Of a stretch of DNA of 16,353 nucleotides, positions 1 to 6,317 are shown one piece after another. This DNA is from an uncultured Acinetobacter sp. (GTDB lineage Bacteria; Cyanobacteriota; Vampirovibrionia; Gastranaerophilales; Gastranaerophilaceae). The stretch spans positions 1 through 16,353 of the forward strand of contig CAMORE010000037.1 of the NCBI GenBank assembly GCA_946623365.1. The letters run 5' to 3'. How positions within the stretch are numbered: the first letter of the stretch is position 1; each line of letters starts with the position of its first letter. The position numbers and the translations under genes were made by a program. The notes below the pieces were generated by a model, which worked only from the letters and a program-made list of their open reading frames with translations, ran no database searches and was not told the origin of the DNA.

Positions 1-809
1 ATAAACGTATCTACACCTTCTGATACCATTTTTTGAATTGTTTGAGTCCAGTGAACAGATGAATATATCTGCTTTGGCATTTTTTCTCTAAAATCTTCTG
101 CATATGTTGTAAGTTCAGCGTCTACATTTGTAATAACAGGGATTGTTGAATCCGAAAGTTCGGTATCTGATATAAATAATTCAAACTCTTCTCCTGCATT
201 TTTCATGAATTGCGAGTGAAAAGCTCCGGACACAGCCAACGGAACGACTCTTCTTGCACCATTTGCCAAGATATAATCTCCTGCAGCTTTAACAGCGTCA
301 CTATCACCGGTAATAACTACCTGTGCGGGAGAATTGTAGTTTGCAACATCAACATATCCGGTTTTACGTCCCTCTTCCAGTCCAGCTTTTAAAACTTCTT
401 CACTTGCATTAAGAACTGCTGCCATGCTTCCGCCTTTTGTAGCACCCATAAGCTCTGCTCGTTTTTGAATTAATTTTAAAGTCGTTTCGAGACTCATTAC
501 TCCTGCTGTAAACATAGCGCAATATTCTCCCAAAGAATGTCCTGCCGTATAGTCAGGTATTATACTTAATTCACTTCTTAAAGCTTCCATTAAAGCAATA
601 GAAGTAGTAACGATGCAAGGCTGAGTATTAACGGTTTGTTTCAAATCGTCTTCAGGACCTTCAAAACAAAGCTGGGTAATACTTTTCCCTAAAACTTCAT
701 CAGCCGTATCATAAATGTTTTTTGCTGATTCATAATTTTCATATATATCTTTACCCATGCCGACGGCTTGAGAGCCTTGTCCTGGAAATAAAAATGCAAT
801 TTTTTTCAT
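1..809 (-). CDS. fabD: Malonyl-CoA:ACP transacylase FabD (C-terminus cut by window edge)
   Basis: FabD moves malonyl groups from CoA to acyl carrier protein in the cytoplasm, supplying the extender unit for type II fatty-acid synthesis. I translated this open frame by hand. It starts at the ATG complementary to 807-809 and runs off the window after 269 codons, so roughly the last 40 of the family's usual ~310 residues are missing. Visible motifs are FPGQGSQ (oxyanion Gln11), GHSLGEY with nucleophile Ser92, Arg117 in the QKRAELM stretch that contacts the malonyl carboxylate, catalytic His198 in GAFHS, and a SSVHW motif near 250. The ribosome-binding site AAGGAG lies about 9 bases before the start. 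The gene sits 126 bases downstream of fabH, the usual fab order, and no convincing -10 box is visible in the gap, so co-transcription with fabH is likely. The identification is very secure. Confidence 0.97.
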   Translation of the reverse strand, partial: MKKIAFLFPGQGSQAVGMGKDIYENYESAKNIYDTADEVLGKSITQLCFEGPEDDLKQTVNTQPCIVTTSIALMEALRSELSIIPDYTAGHSLGEYCAMFTAGVMSLETTLKLIQKRAELMGATKGGSMAAVLNASEEVLKAGLEEGRKTGYVDVANYNSPAQVVITGDSDAVKAAGDYILANGARRVVPLAVSGAFHSQFMKNAGEEFELFISDTELSDSTIPVITNVDAELTTYAEDFREKMPKQIYSSVHWTQTIQKMVSEGVDTF

Positions 810-935
810 ATTTAAAATCTCCTTTATTATTTTTTTAAACTTATTTTCTTTTGCCTTTATTAAAGGTGCTCGCATGGGCACAATAATCAATTATTAAATT
901 TTTTAATTTTCCACTTTCCACTTTTTTAATCTATC

Positions 936-1949
936 CTAACAAATTCCTTCTCTTAATCTTACAACAGCAGCTCCCCAGGTCATGCCTGCGCCGAAACCGC
1001 ATAATACAGCAGTTGAACTAAGTTTTATTTTACCCTGTTCAACCCCTTCTACAAGTGCTATAGGTATAGATGCAGCAGAAGTATTTCCGTAGTATTTTAT
1101 ATTTGATATAACTTTATCATCAGAGTAATTCAAACGATTCTGTATCGCTTCAATAATTCTTTGATTCGCCTGATGAGGGATTAAGTAGTCAATATCTTCC
1201 GATGCCATTCCGGATTTTTCTATACAATTTACCACATAAGACGGCACTGTAGAAACTGCAAACTTATATACTTCCTTACCGTTCATATGAATGAGTCCGT
1301 CTCCGACTTCATCAGCTTGTTCTACAAGCGGACAGTTATGGGCAGGCATGTTTGTATAAATCATTTGCCCTATTGAACCATTAGCACTTATGTCAATTGA
1401 TAAAATATCGTCTACTCCGTCATCAGAAGCAGTTACCACAACAGCACCCGCTCCGTCACCAAAAAGAATAGAAGTTCCTCTATCTTCCCAGTTTGTAATT
1501 CTTGAATTATTATCTGCCGCAACGATAAGTATTGTTTTATATATTCCTGTCCCGATAAATCCTCTTGCAACTTGTAGAGCATAAATCAAACCTGAGCATG
1601 CTGCTGTCATATCAAAGGCAGGAATTGTTTTTGTAATACCAAGTTTAGCCTGCAAGGTACAAGCTAATGTCGGATACAATTGGGGAGGGACTGATGCGGC
1701 ACTTATTATACAATCTATATCATTAACATCAATACCTGCTTTTGATATTGCTTTTTTTGCAGCATCCAAACCTAAATCAATAGCAGTTTCATTACCTGTA
1801 ACAACGCGTCTTTCTTTTATTCCTGTTCTGGAGTAAATCCATTCATCCGATGTATCATATAATTTTGTTAAATCTTCATTTGTTATTACGGTTTTTGGAA
1901 CCGAATAACCAATTCCCGCTATCTTTAACGGAATAAAATCATTCCCCAT
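936..1949 (-). CDS. fabH: Beta-ketoacyl-ACP synthase III FabH
   Basis: FabH condenses acetyl-CoA (or another short acyl-CoA) with malonyl-ACP, the initiating step of type II fatty-acid synthesis. The 337-residue product is full length for the family. The thiolase-fold catalytic triad is complete: Cys118 in DMTAACSG, His259 in the PHQANQR motif, and Asn289 in YYGNTSAAS. The N-terminal DEWIYSRTGIKERR and GDGAGAVV motifs are also classic FabH. The chosen ATG (complement of 1947-1949) has an AGAGGA ribosome site about 9-10 bases upstream. An extended -10 box (TGTTATAAT) lies at 1991-1999, with an imperfect palindrome over the predicted transcription start, so fabH probably has its own, possibly regulated, promoter inside the murT-to-fabD gene string. 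fabD follows on the same strand. Confidence 0.98.
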   Translation of the reverse strand: MGNDFIPLKIAGIGYSVPKTVITNEDLTKLYDTSDEWIYSRTGIKERRVVTGNETAIDLGLDAAKKAISKAGIDVNDIDCIISAASVPPQLYPTLACTLQAKLGITKTIPAFDMTAACSGLIYALQVARGFIGTGIYKTILIVAADNNSRITNWEDRGTSILFGDGAGAVVVTASDDGVDDILSIDISANGSIGQMIYTNMPAHNCPLVEQADEVGDGLIHMNGKEVYKFAVSTVPSYVVNCIEKSGMASEDIDYLIPHQANQRIIEAIQNRLNYSDDKVISNIKYYGNTSAASIPIALVEGVEQGKIKLSSTAVLCGFGAGMTWGAAVVRLREGIC

Positions 1950-1965
1950 TATTTTAAAATCCTCT

Positions 1966-1986
1966 TTATTACTCTAGTATTAATAA
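1966..1986. promoter_or_regulatory. Imperfect palindrome over the fabH transcription start (possible operator)
   Basis: A 21-base imperfect palindrome begins TTATTA and ends TAATAA, with two more symmetric positions inside. It covers the predicted transcription start of fabH, a position typical of repressor operators of fatty-acid genes. The sequence is AT-rich, so chance symmetry is a real possibility. I do not assign it to FapR or FabT. Confidence 0.3.
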
Positions 1987-1990
1987 GTCA

Positions 1991-1999
1991 ATTATAACA
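1991..1999 (-). promoter_or_regulatory. Extended -10 promoter for fabH
   Basis: Reading the minus strand, TGTTATAAT (TATAAT at 1991-1996 preceded by TGT) is a consensus extended -10 element. A weak TTTTAT lies 17 bases further upstream as a possible -35. The predicted start of transcription is near 1984, giving a leader of about 35 bases before the fabH ATG. Confidence 0.55.
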
Positions 2000-2051
2000 T
2001 GACGGCTAAATATATAAAACAATGAAATCCAAATTAAAAAGAACATTTCTG

Positions 2052-2387
2052 TTAATTTAATTCTGCACTATCTAAGGCTTGTTTGCGTTTTTCTTCTTCT
2101 TTAATAAATTCGCAATCAGCTTCAAGGCGTTTATCTTCCATTGCATCAATAAGTTCATGAATATCTTTTATTTGTCCGAGTTCAAAACCTACCTCTGCCA
2201 ACAGCACACAATCATTGCATAATCTGTGATGACCATATAAAACGGAACCAGCTAAATCTTTTGTCCCGCCGCATGCATCACATGTAAAAAATTCATGTTC
2301 ACAATCCGGATTTTCTTCTATATCATCTAAGCGCATTTGTTCTACGACAAGCTGCATTTCCTTTACAATTTCTTCTTTAGTTTTCAT
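2052..2387 (-). CDS. Small four-cysteine (zinc-ribbon-like) protein of unknown function
   Basis: This is a 111-residue acidic, mostly helical protein that I do not recognise by name. The centre holds two CxxC knuckles, Cys36/Cys39 and Cys57/Cys60, separated by 17 residues and flanked by His53-His54, Cys29 and His31. This is the arrangement of a zinc ribbon or treble-clef metal site. The N-terminal 25 residues and the C-terminal 40 residues (KDIHELIDAMEDKRLEAD and a Lys/Glu-rich tail) look helical. The start has an AAGGA ribosome site 12 bases upstream. It lies 44 bases downstream of pdxJ and 102 bases upstream of fabH on the same strand, so it is probably co-transcribed with pdxJ. There is no signal peptide or membrane segment, so it should be cytoplasmic. 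A metal-binding adaptor or nucleic-acid-binding protein are possibilities; the sequence does not choose between them. Confidence 0.85.
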   Translation of the reverse strand: MKTKEEIVKEMQLVVEQMRLDDIEENPDCEHEFFTCDACGGTKDLAGSVLYGHHRLCNDCVLLAEVGFELGQIKDIHELIDAMEDKRLEADCEFIKEEEKRKQALDSAELN

Positions 2388-2431
2388 TATTAATCGATTC
2401 CTTTTTTATAATATAGAGAATAAGTATATAT

Positions 2432-3148
2432 TTATCCGTTCTCGCACAATGCTTTCATCTCTTTAACAGCTTTTTCCAATCCTACATAAACCGCTCTGGA
2501 TATAATTGAATGACCGATATTTAGTTCTACCAAATTAGGTATCTCGTGCATTCTGTGTACATTATCATAGTTTAAACCATGTCCTGCATTAACTTTTAGA
2601 CCAAAATTCTGAGCAAATACCGCTGCTCCTTTTAAGTCTTCAAACGCTTTTTCTTCATCAGGAGTTCCGAATGTATTAGAGTATCTGCCGGTATGAAGTT
2701 CAATAAAAGGTGCTCCTGTTTTTGATACGGCGGATATTTGATGAACATCTGGATCAATAAAGAAACTTACTTCGATTCCTTTATCAATAAGAGGCTTTGT
2801 AAATTCTATTGCCCACTTTAGCTGTCCTGCTACATCTAAACCACCTTCCGTAGTCAATTCTTTTCTTTTTTCAGGAACTATGCATACAGCATGAGGTCTT
2901 ATTTTAAGTGCAAACTTCTGCATCTCTTTCGTCATTGCCATCTCTAAGTTTAGTCTGACTCGCGGAAGCATTCTGATAGCTTCAACATCAGCATCTTTTA
3001 TATGACGTCTGTCTTCTCGTAAATGGGTTGTAATAGAAGCAACCTGACAATCTTTACAGATTCTTACCGCAGTCAGAATATCAGGATCATTGCCTCCTCT
3101 TGCATTCCTTAATGTAGCTATATGATCTATGTTTACACCTAATAACAT
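2432..3148 (-). CDS. pdxJ: Pyridoxine 5'-phosphate synthase PdxJ
   Basis: PdxJ condenses 1-deoxy-D-xylulose 5-phosphate with 3-amino-2-oxopropyl phosphate (from PdxA) to give pyridoxine 5'-phosphate, the last ring-forming step of DXP-dependent vitamin B6 synthesis. The 238-residue protein is full length and starts with the diagnostic LGVNIDHIATLRNARGG. Active-site residues are present in order: His42 and Arg44 in THLRED, Glu69 in LNLEM, Glu150 in FIELHTGRY, His190 in NAGHGLNY, and the phosphate-binding NIGHSII near 210-216. The start has a strong AAGGAGT ribosome site. A TATAAT hexamer at 3175-3180 (minus strand) could serve as a -10 of its own promoter 92 bases after murT. No pdxA is in view. 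The DXP route fits a Gram-negative or cyanobacterial-type lineage rather than Firmicutes, which normally use PdxST. Confidence 0.98.
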   Translation of the reverse strand: MLLGVNIDHIATLRNARGGNDPDILTAVRICKDCQVASITTHLREDRRHIKDADVEAIRMLPRVRLNLEMAMTKEMQKFALKIRPHAVCIVPEKRKELTTEGGLDVAGQLKWAIEFTKPLIDKGIEVSFFIDPDVHQISAVSKTGAPFIELHTGRYSNTFGTPDEEKAFEDLKGAAVFAQNFGLKVNAGHGLNYDNVHRMHEIPNLVELNIGHSIISRAVYVGLEKAVKEMKALCENG

Positions 3149-3240
3149 TTTATTGACTCCTTAAGTTTATACGGATTATAACCAAGTCCATATAATTATA
3201 TTATATAAATATACTTTATTCTACCTATTGTAAAAATCTG

Positions 3241-4578
3241 TTATACACTATTTTTTAACTTTTTTATTTTGTTTAATTTTAACAGTGCTGTATATGTCGG
3301 TAATATCGTAATATTATTATCCGCATTATTCCCGACGTATTCAACAGCTTTTTCTATATCTTTTATTACTTTTATTCTGTTTTGTTCAATTCCTGCATAC
3401 TTAAGTCTTAAAGCCATATCCTCTGCTCTTATTCCTGATACAACAATTTCTTTTTTTGTTTTATTTACAACCTCAAATTCCGCATCCCAAAGCCACGAAA
3501 CATCTCTTCCGTCTGCGTAATTATCATTAATTATAATTAATAAATTAGAATCTAAGTCTACTGTCTTTAAAGCCTCATTTGCGCCAATAGGATTTTTTAT
3601 CAGTTGAATAAGAGTACGTTTCCCGTTTAAATATTTAATTTCACTTCTTCCAAAAGCTACTTTAAAACTGCTGAGATTTTTCTTAATCAGATTTGATTCA
3701 ATCCCGAGTTCTTTACAAAGCGCAATTGCACCCAATGCATTGTATGCATTAAATAATCCGACAAGAGGCACTGTGTATTCTTCACCGTTTATATTCAATA
3801 CGGAATGATTTTTAAAAATGGTTATATATGCTTTATATTTAGGCTCCGGCCTTTTATATCCGCAAGAGCAAGAGTAGTGACCCTGTTGAGCGTAAAATTT
3901 CTTGTCATAATTTAAAGGGTTTCCGCAAGGACACTTAAAAGCTTCTTCAACTTGACTGCTTGTTGTTTTTAAACCGTCTTCATAATGTACTTCTTCAACG
4001 CCGTAGAATACTTTATTTTCACCTTCAAAACTTGCAACAAGAGGGTCATCTGCATTTAATATCAAAATGGGAGTTTTACCGTTACAATTTTTCCCCTTAT
4101 TAATTCCGCTTTGTATAAATCGTTTTGTTGTTTCCAATTCTCCGTATCTGTCAAGCTGATCTCTGAATAAATTCGTAACAAGAAGATAATCAGCTTCAAA
4201 ATTTTCGTATATTTTTTCCAAGTAAGCTTCATCAGATTCTATAACAGAATATTCATATGTTTTGAAAGGATTCAATTGAACGGAAATAGCATTTACAACA
4301 CCCTGAATCATATTAGCGCCCATTGCATTATTAATAACGGAATGCTTACTCTCCTTAATCAAGTGTGATACCAAACCGGATGTTGTTGTTTTTCCGTTAG
4401 TTCCCGTAACATTGATTTTTATTTTTATATATTTATTTGCATAAAGTAAAAAGTCCGGACATATTTTAAGAACAATTTTCCCTATGATTGAAGTTCCGCC
4501 TGAAAGTTTTGTTATTTTAAGCATAAAACTAATTGTTTTTGCAAGAAATAATGATATATAAAAGCAAAATTTTTGCAT
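3241..4578 (-). CDS. murT: Lipid II isoglutaminyl synthase, ligase subunit MurT
   Basis: MurT is the Mur-ligase-like, ATP-using half of the MurT/GatD complex, which amidates the D-glutamate of the lipid II stem peptide to D-isoglutamine. The 445 residues show the expected order: a hydrophobic N-terminal lead, a P-loop TGTNGKTTTS (58-67), an ESDEAYL motif, the NLFRDQLDRYGE signature (136-147), a four-cysteine ribbon (Cys216, 218, 237, 239), an FNAYNALGA motif, and a C-terminal DUF1727-type domain with LIKNPIGANEAL and the NDNYADGRDVSWLWD stretch (351-365) that holds the conserved catalytic aspartates. Both cysteine pairs are CxC. The start has AAGGGGAG just upstream and a consensus promoter overlapping the divergent gene's promoter. 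The glutaminase partner GatD, usually adjacent, is not within this window. Confidence 0.96.
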   Translation of the reverse strand: MQKFCFYISLFLAKTISFMLKITKLSGGTSIIGKIVLKICPDFLLYANKYIKIKINVTGTNGKTTTSGLVSHLIKESKHSVINNAMGANMIQGVVNAISVQLNPFKTYEYSVIESDEAYLEKIYENFEADYLLVTNLFRDQLDRYGELETTKRFIQSGINKGKNCNGKTPILILNADDPLVASFEGENKVFYGVEEVHYEDGLKTTSSQVEEAFKCPCGNPLNYDKKFYAQQGHYSCSCGYKRPEPKYKAYITIFKNHSVLNINGEEYTVPLVGLFNAYNALGAIALCKELGIESNLIKKNLSSFKVAFGRSEIKYLNGKRTLIQLIKNPIGANEALKTVDLDSNLLIIINDNYADGRDVSWLWDAEFEVVNKTKKEIVVSGIRAEDMALRLKYAGIEQNRIKVIKDIEKAVEYVGNNADNNITILPTYTALLKLNKIKKLKNSV

Positions 4579-4632
4579 TGACTCCCCTTTATTGAATAAT
4601 TATTAAGACGCTCTATCCCTCAACAGATGTAT

Positions 4633-4660
4633 TTGTAATTTTAATTATAAGAGCTATAAT
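4633..4660 (+). promoter_or_regulatory. Promoter for the YtxG/YtxH-like cassette
   Basis: TTGTAA (4633-4638) and a perfect TATAAT (4655-4660) are separated by 16 bases, with the start codon of the first cassette gene 29 bases after the -10 box. It overlaps the oppositely oriented murT promoter. Confidence 0.6.
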
Positions 4661-4673
4661 TATATTAATACAA
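4644..4673 (-). promoter_or_regulatory. Promoter for murT
   Basis: Minus-strand TTGTAT (complement of 4668-4673) and TATAAT (complement of 4644-4649) are separated by 18 bases. This box pair interlocks with the plus-strand promoter for the next gene, so the two divergent units should compete for or share RNA polymerase. Confidence 0.6.
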
Positions 4674-4689
4674 AAACAGGGTACAAAAA

Positions 4690-5004
4690 ATGGTTTTTTC
4701 TTTTCTGATATTTATAGTGTTTATAGCTGAAATAGTTATTACATCAGCAATTATATTGCATTTGTGTAAAATTGATAAAAATTTAATAAAGTACAATTTG
4801 TTGATTTCTGATGTTCAACCGGCTTTAAAAGATATAATGATAACATCAAGAAAATTATCCGAACAACTTTTGGAATTGGCTCCAATAATAGTTAATTCAG
4901 TAAAATCTGCCGTAATGAATTTAATAACAAATCAGTTGAAAAACTTTGCCGGAGCATTGACATTTTTGCTTGTAAAAAAAGAAATTGAAAAACATGCCGA
5001 ATAG
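4690..5004 (+). CDS. Small membrane-anchored protein, possibly YtxG/DUF948-like
   Basis: The 104-residue protein has one strong N-terminal membrane helix (about residues 3-25) followed by an amphipathic helical region (30-80) and a second, shorter hydrophobic patch (86-95) before a charged end. The layout of a membrane anchor followed by a long helix with regularly spaced hydrophobic residues resembles DUF948/YtxG proteins, and the gene directly precedes a YtxH-type gene, the order seen in the Bacillus ytxG-ytxH operon. The similarity is architectural, not motif-based, so family membership is tentative. The ribosome site (CAGGG) is weak. The gene is followed 73 bases later by the YtxH-like gene, which has its own promoter element. 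No enzymatic motif is visible. A role in envelope or stress physiology is only suggested by the neighbours. Confidence 0.75.
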   Translation: MVFSFLIFIVFIAEIVITSAIILHLCKIDKNLIKYNLLISDVQPALKDIMITSRKLSEQLLELAPIIVNSVKSAVMNLITNQLKNFAGALTFLLVKKEIEKHAE

Positions 5005-5030
5005 TACTACTTTAAGAACTTGACAAAGCA

Positions 5031-5039
5031 TGATATAAT
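5031..5039 (+). promoter_or_regulatory. Extended -10 promoter before the first YtxH-like gene
   Basis: TGATATAAT (TATAAT at 5034-5039 preceded by TGA) is an extended -10 element. Transcription would begin near 5046, giving a leader of about 32 bases. The nearby TTGACA at 5020-5025 is too close to pair with it. Confidence 0.5.
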
Positions 5040-5077
5040 GATGCATACAAAGATATATAAAATAAAGTGAGGTATTT

Positions 5078-5401
5078 ATGTGTAATAAAGACAAATCATC
5101 AATAGGCTTTGGAGTCGGACTGCTGTTAGGTGTAGTAGGCGGCATTGTAGCGGGTGTTCTCTACGCTCCGAAATCAGGAGAAGAAATGCGGGCAAAAGTT
5201 AAAGATACTGTTTGTGAACTGGCAGAAAAGCATTCTCCTGCCGTTAAGGAAGCTAAAAAACAAGCCTTAGAATCTATTGATTTATTGAGATATAAACTTG
5301 AAAATCAGTATAAAAAATTCGGGAATATGCTTAAATCAAAAAAAATGAGAAAAGCAAAAGAACTGGAAAGTGAATCAAACTACTACTTTGATCGTGACTA
5401 G
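5078..5401 (+). CDS. YtxH-like membrane protein (copy 1)
   Basis: The 107-residue protein carries the YtxH signature: a glycine-rich membrane helix (about 9-29) that ends in the diagnostic YAPKSGEEMR motif (29-38), followed by a charged, helical, probably coiled tail. YtxH proteins are small single-pass membrane proteins; in Bacillus the ytxGHJ operon belongs to general-stress and post-exponential regulons, but no biochemical activity is established. The tail here is long and basic (KSKKMRKAKELE near 87-97) and ends in an acidic/aromatic stretch, unlike the acidic tail of copy 2. The start ATG has a GTGAGG ribosome site 5 bases upstream and an extended -10 promoter. The family assignment is secure; the function is not known. 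Confidence 0.92.
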   Translation: MCNKDKSSIGFGVGLLLGVVGGIVAGVLYAPKSGEEMRAKVKDTVCELAEKHSPAVKEAKKQALESIDLLRYKLENQYKKFGNMLKSKKMRKAKELESESNYYFDRD

Positions 5402-5507
5402 TACGAATTTTCTAAAGGTGTAAAGGGGTAAAGGGGGGGTAAGACCTATAAAACTTTCTTTATCAGATTGATGAATATATAATAATGTTTAACAGAAGGA
5501 AATACGA

Positions 5508-5876
5508 ATGGAAATCGGACAGTTATATCAAGGACTAACTTTTTTAGCTTATGCAACGGGTATTATTGTAATACTTGTCGGAATAATGCTTATTAAGGTT
5601 TTGTTTGATTTATCGAAGCTTACGGCAAATATTAATAAAACAACGGATATAATAAATGAAGAACTTGTTCCGACATTAAAAAATGTTAATAAATCTGTAG
5701 AAATTGTAAGCGGAATAATAATAAAAACAAATGCGGGCGTAAATAAAGTTAAAGAATTTATCTCAAAATCTCCGCTTAAAATATTAACAAAATTATCATC
5801 TATGTCAGGAACTATAGCAAAAGGATTCTTTGGCGGGCTTTGTGCAGGCTTAAAAATATTCGGGAAAAAGAAATAA
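5508..5876 (+). CDS. YtxG/DUF948-like membrane protein
   Basis: The 122-residue protein has a membrane helix at about residues 12-34, then a heptad-like helical region (35-85) with repeated Lys/Asn and hydrophobic positions (LSKLTANINKTTDIINEEL, VPTLKNVNKSVEIV), typical of DUF948/YtxG proteins. The C-terminal part has a second hydrophobic, glycine-rich stretch (about 100-118, GTIAKGFFGGLCAGL) and ends in three lysines. A clear AGAAGGA ribosome site precedes the ATG. The gene stands between two YtxH-like genes, so the locus reads as two YtxG/YtxH-type pairs in tandem. A TATAAT at 5478-5483 with a weak -35 may give it its own promoter. By family analogy it would oligomerise or pair with YtxH at the membrane; that is inference. 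Confidence 0.85.
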   Translation: MEIGQLYQGLTFLAYATGIIVILVGIMLIKVLFDLSKLTANINKTTDIINEELVPTLKNVNKSVEIVSGIIIKTNAGVNKVKEFISKSPLKILTKLSSMSGTIAKGFFGGLCAGLKIFGKKK

Positions 5877-5946
5877 TACGTATAGGGAATATACAAATCG
5901 TCAAACTATTTTAAACTAAGGTAGACCAAAAAAAAGGAGAAATATT

Positions 5947-6210
5947 ATGTCAGTAACAAGATTTTTAGCAGGTTTTGCAATAGGAGCAGCAATTGGTGCT
6001 GTTGCAGGTGTTCTTTTAGCACCAAAATCAGGAGAAGAAACAAGAGAAGACATCAGTAAAATGGCTTCTGATTTAGCAGAAAAAACTGATGCAACAGTTC
6101 AAGATATTAAAAGAAAAGCAGATACCTTAATTACGGATGCTCAAGAAAAAAGCGAAGAAATTATGGGTAAGCTTCAGGATATGTTAAAAAATAAATCTGA
6201 AGAAGCTTAA
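5947..6210 (+). CDS. YtxH-like membrane protein (copy 2)
   Basis: The 87-residue protein is a textbook YtxH: a Gly/Ala-rich membrane helix (about 5-24) running directly into LAPKSGEETRED (24-35), then an acidic helical tail (40-87) that would form a coiled coil or amphipathic helix. It shares the APKSGEE core with the first copy, but the tails differ in charge and sequence, so the two copies are diverged rather than recent duplicates. The ribosome site AAGGAG is strong and preceded by an A8 run. The gene closes the cassette; an intrinsic terminator starts 18 bases after the stop codon. Confidence 0.95.
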   Translation: MSVTRFLAGFAIGAAIGAVAGVLLAPKSGEETREDISKMASDLAEKTDATVQDIKRKADTLITDAQEKSEEIMGKLQDMLKNKSEEA

Positions 6211-6228
6211 TTGTATTTTAAATTCTAT

Positions 6229-6267
6229 AAAAATCACCCGAAGCTTTATGTTTTCGGGTGATTTTTT
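6229..6267. terminator. Intrinsic terminator, probably bidirectional
   Basis: A 14-base-pair perfect stem (AAAAATCACCCGAA at 6229-6242 against 6253-6266) closes a 10-base loop and is followed by a T run ending at 6267. The A run on the other arm gives a U tract in the opposite direction, so it can end both the YtxH cassette and the convergent formyltransferase operon. Confidence 0.93.
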
Positions 6268-6317
6268 ATATAAAACAGTCTCGCTCATATCTATGGCTTG
6301 CCTGTAATAGCAATGTC

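Noticed and set aside
210..392. 60-residue plus-strand open frame
   Set aside because: It lies antisense inside fabD, has unnatural composition, and is a shadow frame.
5020..5039. TTGACA and TATAAT close together upstream of the first YtxH-like gene
   Set aside because: The two boxes are only 8 bases apart, far too close to act as a -35/-10 pair. The TATAAT is better explained as an extended -10 with TGA in front.
5413..5439. G-quadruplex
   Set aside because: Only one or two G runs reach four or more bases, which is not enough for a standard intramolecular quadruplex.
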